This document shows positions 21,096 through 29,805 of a stretch of 64,000 nt of DNA, piece by piece. Each line of letters begins with the position of its first letter. The first letter of the stretch is position 1. The stretch is from Staphylotrichum longicolle. Its lineage: Eukaryota > Ascomycota > Sordariomycetes > Sordariales > Chaetomiaceae. The notes beneath the pieces are model-generated. The model was not told where the DNA came from and searched no databases. It saw nothing but the letters and a program-made list of their open reading frames with translations. Both the position numbers and the translations under genes were made by a program. The stretch is taken from NCBI GenBank assembly GCA_019096155.1, contig JAHCVI010000001.1, forward strand, positions 620,001 through 684,000. The letters are read 5' to 3'.

Positions 21096-22827
21096 TTTGG
21101 CGGTTGTTTATGGGGTTTTGGCGGAGATGATAGGGTTGATCGTTCGTGATGGTGCGAGTTGTCGTTCCGGCGGGACTCCAAAGCTGCAACTGCAATTGAC
21201 GGCGTCTGGAAATTTTCGAGTGGGGGTAAAGTCTTGGCAGTCGCTGGGTGCCTTTAGGGCTTTGGCCCTCGCTGATAAACAAGAGTATAACCCTAACCCC
21301 TGATTCTTAACGCAGCCCCTTGGGGCATCAAACCAATCAACGCAGTGTACCTATTGTCCCCCAATCTTGGTGTCTGATAACCCTCCAACATGGGCGCCAA
21401 CAACACTGTCATTTCGATTGCCAGATGCATTCTGGTCTGCTGCATTCTGTCAGACCCCGGACCGCAGTACTTGTCTTAGTTATCACCGTCCTGAACCTTG
21501 CCACACCAGACTGCCTCAGCCCCCATTCAGGACCCGAAAGAGTGACTCCGAAAACGGTCACCCTGCAGTCTGGGCCCGTTGCTACAAACCGCCCCCCGAG
21601 ACTTGAATGCTGACCACCGCCCGGGCCTGTCAATCCACACCGCCGGGTGGCCCATCTGATCAGTGGAAGCAACACAGTCAGTGCCTTGGCCTGTGTCTCA
21701 GTGAGCAAGAAAAGTATAAGGGGGGGGGTGTCTTGGGCCATTGCGCAAAGGCAAGCCACAAGCCCAAGAAATGCCGATCAACACGAGCCAAGAATGCTTG
21801 TTTCTGAACCCAGCAGATGAGTGATCAGTAACTTGTGGGGAACCGCGGGACGGGAGACCATCGTGATCTCCAGACAGCAGTCTGCTGTCTGGAGGTTTAC
21901 ACACCGTGGAAGCGGAACTTGGGGAGGTGCAGGGGTCCGTTGGGGGAAACAAGCGGGTCAAAAGCCCCCTGTCGCAAATCGCAAACATGAGACGATCGCT
22001 GCGCCTGTCATCGCCTCTGCGCATGCGAAAACATGGGTCGTGCAGCCCTTCGTAGCCGCCTTGGCGCCCTCTCCGACAGGCACCGTTTCACCATCCCGGC
22101 CTTCCTGTCGGCGACCGCACCTAAAGTCCAGTAAAGTGCATGTTGGCGCTGACCCGGACGCCCACGATGTGCCACAGGGATGCCTACTCTCTCGATGGCC
22201 AAACGAACGACTTCTCCTGGGCCTAAAACTAGGGACACAGCATGCGGCCGCCACGAGAGCTGCCATCGCGCCCGCTTGTTTCCTCCGTCCATGTCATTTC
22301 TTGGAAACGTTAGCAGCTAGGCCGGCGACTCGCCCGCAATTGCTGGGGACACTTCCAACCGGTATATGCAAGTGATTCGCTCGTGAGCCGCCCTCCGGAC
22401 GTGCGCCCGGGCGGCCACATGCTTTCGGCACGAAACGGCCGTGAAAGCGCACCTGCACGTCCAGGAGAAGGTTATGAAACTCCGCTGAGGAGCTAGGGAC
22501 CCCGCCCCCTATCCCAGCCCAGCACATGCGATTGGGACATTGGACGACTTCACCAACTCCTGGACCAGCGCCTAAGGTGCCCGGGGGATGAAGCTATCGT
22601 GGGGATAAGTAGTCTCGCTCGGCCTGCCCCCTTGTCTTACCGTCTTACCACCACCAGTCTCTCATTTGTGTCTCCGTCTTTGATGTGCTATCTGTGAATA
22701 GCCTCATTTCTTTCCTTTCCACTCTCCTTTCGCTTCTTGACCTGCCTGCTGGGCAGGCATCCGTTCTCTTCTTGACGCCTCGAGTACTTCTTGACCAGAC
22801 CCTCCCTTATCCTACGCGCCATACAAT
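21096..22827. promoter_or_regulatory. Divergent promoter interval, eS19 / lectin-like gene
   Basis: A 1.7-kb gene-free interval between eS19 (minus) and the secreted lectin-like gene (plus). It contains a 27-bp inverted repeat at 21868-21894 and a pyrimidine-rich stretch just before the lectin start (22650-22820), typical of a highly expressed leader. Confidence 0.45.
21868..21894. repeat. Inverted repeat, two 13-bp arms with 1-bp centre
   Basis: CTCCAGACAGCAG is followed by one T and then its exact reverse complement. It could extrude as a hairpin or bind a dimeric regulator. Lies about 930 bp upstream of the lectin-like gene. Confidence 0.75.
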
Positions 22828-24539
22828 ATGGTTTCCACTCTCTTTTCGCTCCTTGCTTGGGCCGCCCTCGCTGGGGCTACACCCCTCCGTGCCAGGGCCG
22901 TCGATGCTCTCAATGAGGAAGCCACTGCAGAGGCTCACCGTCGTGATGACGGCGCTACCCGGGCGTTCTCGAATGTCCAGATCAAGGTATGCATTCTGCA
23001 GCCTTGCTTCCAAACTGAGCTCAAATCGCTGACCTTAGCCGTAGACATCGGATGGAAAATGTCTTTTTGTTGACAAACTTTCGGGCGACTTCCGCGCAAA
23101 CTTGACCCCGATTCAGGTTGCCGACTGCGGGTCGACCGACGGGCAAGGTTGGGACGTCATCACGGCGGGCAAGCACATCAAGGGCAACAACGCCATGCTC
23201 ATCGTTAGCACGTTGACCCAGGCCTGTTTCAATTTTGATCCGCGTCGGCAGGCAGGAAACCAGGTTCTGCTCTTTTCATGCGGCGGTCGCGCCGATGGAG
23301 GCAAGTGGGATGAGAACATGGCGTTTGAGTCTCGTGCTAACTCAGTGGATAGGTGGAGATGTGACCAACTCGCAGCTCTTCAACTTCAACGGTGGTGCAG
23401 GCCCCCTTGCACTTCAGCCCCAGAACCAGGCAGGATCTTGTCTTGTTGTCAAGGGCAAGACCATTGACATTGGAGCTTGCAACAATGGCGATGCCGGCCA
23501 ATCTTTCACTTTTGGTGGTGCCGCAGCAGGGGGCGGCAACAACAACAATAACGGCGGCAACAACGGCGGCAACAACGGCGGCAACAACGGCGGCAACAAC
23601 GGCGGCAACAACGGCGGCAACAACGGCGGCAACAACAACAAGGGCAGCAGCACCGCTCCCGAGGCAGCGTCATCGACAACCTGCACAAAGAGCACCCGTA
23701 CCGTGACCGTTGCGCCCACCCAGAACCAGGGGAACGGCGCAATCCAGACTTCGAAGGCTGCGGCAGCTCAGACTACCACATCTGCCCCAGCAGCGGGGGG
23801 CGGTGGTGGTGGAGGAGGAGGTGCGGCCGGAACTGGGGCGGGGAATGGTATCCCTTCTGTGAATCCCACCGATCCCGTACCAGTCTCGCGGGCCGGCGGT
23901 ACCCTGCAGCCAACGGCGGCCGCGCAGTCGCACCAACGCGACGGGACAGCCAAGCGGGCCTTCACCAACGTTTCGATCCGCGCTCCCAACGGGCAGTGTC
24001 TCTTCGTCGACCCTACGGCGGGCGACTTCCGTCAGAATCTCATCCCGGTCTCGTTGGTGGACTGCACTGGCGCGCCCAATGAGAAGTTCGATCTCATCAC
24101 CGAGGGCAAGCACAATAAGCCGAATCCGAACCGCCCTGCCACCCTGGTTGTGAGCGCATTGGTAGGTAGTCTGCATAGCTTTTGGGAAAGAGGTCAACGT
24201 TTGTTAACTGAATCTTCCTGCAGACCCAAGGCTGTCTCAGCTTCGACGGCAGACGGCAAGCGGGTGACACGGTCATCCTGTTTTCGTGCGGTGGTCGCGC
24301 TGATGGTGGTATGTGCTCTCGCTTTTGCTTTGACATTTGCTTTCGAAGTTCGCTGTGTTGACTGTCTTGCAGAGGGTGAAACGGACGGCAACCAGCTGTT
24401 CCCATTCATCGGACAGACCAGCTTTGCCTTTGCACCAGGGAATGAGAACAACAAGACCTGCATCCTTCCCGGAAACGGCAAGCTAGACTCGGGCCCGTGC
24501 CCCAGTGATGGCTCTCAGCTGTTCTCCATCTTTGAGTGA
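22828..24539 (+). CDS. Secreted protein with two beta-trefoil (ricin-B-type) lectin-like domains
   Basis: Five exons (22828-22986, 23045-23300, 23353-24161, 24224-24308, 24373-24539) give 491 residues. A signal peptide is clear (MVSTLFSLLAWAALAGA). Each half carries the same module: RAFSNVQIK...DGKCLFVD...SGDFRANL..., ACFNFDPRRQAGNQVLLFSCGGRADG, and TNSQLFNF in copy 1; RAFTNVSIR...NGQCLFVD...AGDFRQNL, GCLSFDGRRQAGDTVILFSCGGRADG, and GNQLFPF in copy 2. Paired cysteines and the QLF motifs match the fungal beta-trefoil lectin-like family. A Gly-Asn linker (eight or so GGNN units) and a Gly9-type run join the halves. Dibasic sites (HRRDD, AKRAF) precede each module and may be Kex2 sites. Intron 2 is GC-AG (donor GCAAGT). 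The sugar ligand is unknown. Confidence 0.88.
23540..23640 (+). repeat. 12-bp coding tandem repeat (Gly-Gly-Asn-Asn)
   Basis: About eight copies of GGCGGCAACAAC inside the linker of the lectin-like protein. Nearly identical copies suggest recent slippage. Confidence 0.9.
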
Positions 24540-25078
24540 ACGGGAGTTCGGCTTGACCCATGCTCTTGGACTCCTTGCCACAGTTGACCGTAGGTTTCAG
24601 GGTGTTCAGGGGTGGGATGATGGATCATGGAGGGGACTCCTGGCTGACCATTTTGTTCGATTCTCTGACGTCTGTGTTATATTTACAAGTTTCTCAGTTC
24701 TGTAGGATATTGTGGTGCACACTTTGAGATATCTCAAACTTGCGACGTTTTCCAAAGAGGAGGAGCTCAGTTTTTGTGTTTTGTGAAAGTGCCTGGTTCC
24801 ATCTCTTGCCATGTTCGGGTCCTTGTTGGAGGGTCTTGAGGATCAAACTTGGTGGGGATCCCTGCCCCACTTTATCCCGCTCCCCAGGAACCGAGACTGG
24901 GGCAAACAGATTCACAGGGCCTCGGAGCTGACATCATGCCGAATTTTTACCTTCCCGCAAAAACCGCTCGGCCGCCGACCCGAGCCTCCGGAGCCTCCGT
25001 CGAAACCCAACCTCGACCGATAACAGGAGCCCGGGCTTGTGTGGGCAACGCCGTACGCTCACCCACTCAGAACCCTTG
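24540..25078. other. Intergenic interval
   Basis: Between the lectin-like gene and the ISA2-type gene. Nothing recognised. Confidence 0.4.
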
Positions 25079-25987
25079 ATGCCGCGATTACGTTGCACCA
25101 ACGCGCCTGCAACGGCGAGTCTCTTTGTCCAGCTCAGCATGCGTCCCCAAGCCATCTCGGGCGGGCTGCCCATCCTGGACCTCCTCCTGCCTTTGCGCCC
25201 CCGAGCTGTTCGCACGCCCTCCGTCCGCGCCCACCACATCGCCTCGGCAGGGAGAACAGCCAACACGCAGCGGATTCCTTCCGCCTCCAGCGCGCCGAAC
25301 AGCAGACCGTATATAATCGCGACACCGCACAGCACGCTGCCCAAGTCCAGGACGACGCCATTCAGCCCAGCCACCAGAGCATTCAGCACCTCCACCCCCT
25401 GGCGCGGCACTCATGCCATCCTCAACCCCCAAGTCGACGATGATGGCAAGGAGATGATGCTCGAGATCACACCCCGCGCAGCAGACGTATGTCCACCACC
25501 GCCACGCTCCATGCCTTCCCCCTTCCCTACCAACACAACACAAAACCAGACAAATCTAACCCCGTTGTCTCCTCAGCGTCTCTCCAAGATCATGACCAAA
25601 GACTCGAACCCGAACCTCGCCCTCCGCATCCAAGTCGAGAGCGGGGGCTGCCACGGCTTCCAATACCTCATGAAACTGGTGACATTGCCCCCATCACTGC
25701 CCAGCAAGGAGGACCTGGCTGCTGCTCCCGCTCCAGGAGAGGAGCAGGGTTCCTCGGGCGCCGTCGGCGAGGACGATACGATCTTCACATATTCGCCAGA
25801 CGGGAGCGCCGAGGCGGGAGACTTGACGGCACCCAAGATCATCTTGGACCTGCCCTCGTTGGAGTTGTTGAAGGGCAGTAAGGTCGATTATACCATGGAG
25901 CTCATTGGGTCGCAGTTCAAGATCGTGGATAACCCTCTAGCAACGAGCAGTTGCGGGTGCGGCACGAGCTTCGATATCAAAATATGA
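25079..25987 (+). CDS. ISA2: Mitochondrial iron-sulfur cluster assembly protein, ISA2 type
   Basis: An A-type Fe-S carrier/scaffold acting in the late mitochondrial pathway that matures [4Fe-4S] proteins. Exons 25079-25486 and 25577-25987; the 90-nt intron (GTATGT donor, CTAACC branch, CAG acceptor) is a multiple of three and stays open, so it can be mistaken for coding. The spliced protein has 272 residues. The three conserved cysteines are present: VESGGCHGFQY, and SSCGCGTSF near the C terminus. A long Arg/Ser/Pro-rich N terminus without acidic residues fits a mitochondrial presequence. An alternative start at 25139 (MRPQAISG) is equally plausible. A 35-residue Ala/Pro/Gly/Glu-rich insertion after LVTLPPSLPS is common in fungal ISA2. 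Confidence 0.88.
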   Translation: MPRLRCTNAPATASLFVQLSMRPQAISGGLPILDLLLPLRPRAVRTPSVRAHHIASAGRTANTQRIPSASSAPNSRPYIIATPHSTLPKSRTTPFSPATRAFSTSTPWRGTHAILNPQVDDDGKEMMLEITPRAADVCPPPPRSMPSPFPTNTTQNQTNLTPLSPQRLSKIMTKDSNPNLALRIQVESGGCHGFQYLMKLVTLPPSLPSKEDLAAAPAPGEEQGSSGAVGEDDTIFTYSPDGSAEAGDLTAPKIILDLPSLELLKGSKVDYTMELIGSQFKIVDNPLATSSCGCGTSFDIKI

Positions 25988-26294
25988 CACTGCCGTCACG
26001 TAGCTGCCGGGAAGCAAAGTGCCAAGCTCAATGTACAATACCAAACACATAGACACAAAACACATTGGTCAAGGCAGGTCACGATGGAGGCAACTCTGTA
26101 GCATTGGGCTGTGCCCTGTCAAGCGGCGGGGCAGACTAGATCACAAGTCTTTAGGGTGAATCCGATGTAGCGTGCAAGAACATCATTTTAATTCATTCCC
26201 TGTGAGCCACCCTGGCTTTCACATTAACGCCGAGCACCCACGCCACTGCCCATGACCCAGAGACAAAAACCGCAAGACCACCCAAGACAACCCC
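25988..26294. other. Convergent 3' interval
   Basis: About 300 bp separating the convergent ends of the ISA2 and RPL7 genes. Nothing recognised. Confidence 0.4.
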
Positions 26295-27417
26295 TTAGTT
26301 CATCTGCCGGATGAGGGCGTTGATGTGCTCCTCACGGTTGCCAAGGTCACCACCCTCAATGAAGTGCTTGAACTTGCGGGTGCGGAAGCCGCCGTTGGGG
26401 TTGCTGAGCTTGAAGGGCCACAGGAAGTTGGCGGCCTGCTTGAAGTTGGGGCCGACGGTCAAGATCTCGTGGATGAGATCCTCAATGCAGATGATGCCGT
26501 ACTTGCCGAGGTTCTCCTCGATGATCGAGTTGTCGGTGAGAGCAATGCGCTGGCCGTTAACCTTGCCGTATCCGCGCTTGTAGATGAGCTCCTTGACGCT
26601 CTTGAGGTTGGGATAGCCATAGGCAACCCACGGCTCGACGACCTTGATCATCTCGGAGGTGGCCTTGGTGACGCGGACGAAGACACCGTTGTTGATCTGG
26701 AGGAGACGGAGGAGCTGAAGGATCTTGCGCGGCTTAGGGGGAATCTTGTTGATACTACAGAGTCGTCAGCGATTGAGCAGCTCACACGGGGGAAACTGTG
26801 ACTTACCCCTTGATGCGGATGACGAAGATCAGCTTGGCCTCGGCAGGGATGTGGAAGGAGCCATCCTGCTTGGCAGCGCGGGAGAGGCGGACCTTCTCGC
26901 GCTCACCATCGCGGTACTCCTTGACGTACTTCTCAGCACGCTTGAAGATGACGCCACGCTTCTCCTTGTTGGCCTGCCAGTCATGTCAGTAAAGCTCTGG
27001 TCATGTCTCAAATTTGTATAGCAGAAGATGTTCCTCCACAGAATTCGATCAGACCCGAAAGATGGTTAAGTTTAGCAACAGCATTGACCTTGGTCTAGTC
27101 GCTAGGGTATGTTGTGCATCATGTCGTTCCAGGGAGTGTGAAAAAAAGGAACACACTAACCTTCTTGCGCTTATCCTGCTCAGCAGTGCGCTCGGCGCGA
27201 GCCTTCTCCTGCGACTTGCGCTTCTTCAGGAGAGTCTCAGGAACGAGGATATCGTTCTGAGTAGGGACGGTCCTGCGCGCTCAGATTAGTACGTGATCCG
27301 ACATACCGCAGTATGTGGTAGAGCGCCGGTGGAGAACTGCTGCATGTGCGACATTCTCTCGTGGCTGACTCGATTGCCCAACGTTGACGGAGGGAAACCA
27401 TCGGCGGGGACCGCCAT
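26295..27417 (-). CDS. RPL7: 60S ribosomal protein uL30 (RPL7)
   Basis: Well-supported exons: 27272-27161 (TVPTQNDILVPETLLKKRKS...), 26973-26807 (ANKEKRGVIFKRAEKYVKEY...), 26754-26295 (INKIPPKPRKILQLLRLLQ...GFRTRKFKHFIEGGDLGNRE). Phases agree throughout (introns 27160-26974 and 26806-26755). The third starts with the phase-2 completion of IRIKG. The first exon is less certain. The acceptor at 27273 follows a perfect TACTAAT branch; a 35-nt exon at 27417-27383 (MAVPADGFPPST) gives the right phase, a normal family length of 257 residues and an ATG, but its donor (GTTGGG) is weak. The protein is a large-subunit component near the central protuberance. Confidence 0.88.
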
Positions 27418-28122
27418 TTCGGGCTGCCTCCAAGCCAACAATTCCCGTCTCGCAACACCTTGGATAAAGCCCAAGAACGTTTGCTCGCAATGAAAGCCGC
27501 CACTTCTGGCCCAATGCACAGAAACACGTGGTCGGCTATGCTCAAGCGGCACTGAATTTAAGGGAGAAGGCAAAACCTTCAACCCCAACACCCCATGACC
27601 CATCTCTCAGTCTGCAAGCCGGATCGGTTCCAGGCCTGGAGGAAAGAGGGAGAGCCGTGGGAGGGATCGAGCTGGAGCGATGCCCGGTTCGAAGACGAAG
27701 CCGAGAAAAGCATCCAGTGAGAGGACCACGCCAATCTGCAGACTCTCGTCAAGTGACACGCGACGGTACCATCATGGAATCAAGAAAAGGAATTGGGGTG
27801 AGGCATACGTGGGAGCCATCTTTCCGGATTGTCGACCTTCGCGGCGTTGCTGAGTTGTCGAGTTCGCGAGGGTTCGAGGGAAGAAAATTCGCTTGGTGGG
27901 CTCAAGAAAATGCTCGAAGTATTGGCAGAGAGTGGGGCCAAGGTACGAAGGTACTTAGGGCTTGGGCCAGGAATTTCGTGCTGCCCCGCTTTCTGCTTCC
28001 CCTCACCGCCAGGATCAGTAGGGCATTCCTCACCGCACCCATCAAAATTCTGATAAGCGACTGTCGGCTGGTGCATTCGCAGGAACAACAACCGCAAAGT
28101 CCACCACCGGATCACAGTCAAG
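27418..28122. promoter_or_regulatory. Divergent ribosomal-protein promoter (RPL7 / RPS14)
   Basis: About 700 bp between two head-to-head ribosomal-protein genes, so probably a shared, co-regulated promoter. Both 5' ends are uncertain. No individual transcription-factor site is claimed. Confidence 0.55.
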
Positions 28123-28879
28123 ATGGCCCCAAGAAGACCGCTCGTCCTGCGCAGGAGAACATCTCCCTGGGCCCCCAGGTCCGGGAGGGTGAGCTCGTTT
28201 TCGCGGTGAGTGACCTTCCCCAGACTTGCGATTGACGAACGTCTTGCTAACAATGTAAATTCACAGTTGCCCGCATCTTCGCCAGCTTCGTGCAGCATTC
28301 CATGACGCGGAATATCTTCCGAGACGAATGCTAACCATGTTCAGAACGACACCTTCGTCCACGTCACCGATCTCAGGTTCGTACGCCACTGAACCCGCCG
28401 AACACTGGAATGCAGGCGGAGGAGGAGCAGCTTCGCGCAGCTCTGCGCCCTGCGTACCCTTTTGCCATGGTTTTGGGACTAACTTCTGGGTGATTCCAGC
28501 GGTCGTGAAACCATCTGCCGTGTCACTGGTGGTATGAAGGTCAAGGCCGACCGTGACGAGTCGTCTCCCTACGCTGCCATGTTGGCTGCCCAGGACGTCG
28601 CGGCCCGCTGCAAGGAGCTCGGCATCACTGCCCTCCACATCAAGATCCGTGCCACTGGTGGTATGTTTGATCCCGCAACCCCGCTTTAATCTTGACGACG
28701 GACGTCTTGCTAACAATCGGCCCAAAGGCAACGGCACCAAGACTCCCGGCCCGGGCGCCCAGTCCGCTCTTCGCGCTCTGGCCCGCTCTGGCATGAAGAT
28801 TGGCCGCATTGAGGACGTTACCCCCACGCCCTCCGACTCGACTCGCCGCAAGGGTGGTCGCCGTGGTCGCCGTCTCTAG
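28123..28879 (+). CDS. RPS14: 40S ribosomal protein uS11 (RPS14), with two apparent base deletions
   Basis: Exons: 28123-28205, 28267-28289, 28345-28376, 28501-28660, 28728-28879. Exon content is unmistakable: KKTARPAQENISLGPQVRE, ARIFASF, NDTFVHVTDLS, GRETICRVTGGMKVKADRD, and TRRKGGRRGRRL at the end. The product sits in the platform of the small subunit. Two single-base problems remain. The natural start ATGGCCCC-AAGAAG is one C short, so the ATG at 28123 is out of frame with KKTARP. At the exon 1/2 junction one G is missing for the family sequence VFxVARIF. An intron directly after the ATG could explain the first but not the second. The gene is otherwise intact, so sequence error is likelier than decay. 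Confidence 0.9.
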
Positions 28880-29805
28880 TTTTCTGGAGATTGGTGGTTG
28901 CCTTTCTGGGGAGGATTCGGTTCTCGTTTGGGCTTTTGCTGTGGCGTTGACAACTACGAGGGGAACGGCCTGATGTTGCCTGGTCTCCACATTCTGGCGC
29001 TTGTCACATGTTGCTTATGGCACACCTGCAGCAGATGATATAGAGAATCAAGACGGAGCTACAAAGGTAGCCCGGAACAACGCTGCCTTGCGTCTAGGTC
29101 ATCAGCGGCTCCGAGTCATCGGTTCTTTCCAGAAAACAACATACTTTACCGCGAGCTGTGTTTCCCTGTTGCTGGTGTCCGATGCCTTGTGGATGTGTTG
29201 AGCCTCCGCAGCGCATTTGGCCACGGTGAGCCATGGGCCTCCGTAGAGACATGATGCTAGTCATGATCCACGGTTTTTTTGCCCCTAAACTGTTGCCTTT
29301 GTTCATGATGGCTCTGCATTTCGCCGTTCAACCGTTTCTGAAAAGCAATGCGCGTCCCGCACTTTCTAGCGACGCTGTATGACTGTATGCCTCCTCGCCG
29401 TGATAACGTTTGGCCTAGCCATCGAATGGCGTCACTCATATTAATTTCAGCTGTCGTCGTTGGATGCTGGAAGGCTTGGTTGCCCAGGCTTCATTAAGTG
29501 GCATGGTTCGGACTGGGTCTTTGGCAGACTCTTCGTTTCTGAGGCTCTGGAGACTCCGTTTGTCCAGAACCATCCCCCATGTTGTCATCTTGTTCAATTC
29601 CCCAGGACAGACGTTCCGTTCTCTTGGCAGGCACAAACACACCTCACGCTCATGTTGCCCAGGAACAAGATGTGATTTTGGCCTGAATTTCACTGGTCTA
29701 CCATGATGTGAAGCATTAACACACCCCTGACCAATTTTGATACGTAACACGCCCAAGCCCTAATGCAAGAGAAAAGGAAAGTCATGGAGTCCCATCGTCC
29801 CAAGC
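28880..29805. other. Convergent 3' interval
   Basis: Between RPS14 and the eIF3c gene, which converge. No coding content or RNA gene recognised. Confidence 0.4.

Noticed and set aside
23414..23742. Leucine- or cysteine-repeat proteins antisense to the lectin linker.
   Set aside because: Artefacts of reading the GGNN-coding repeat in other frames.
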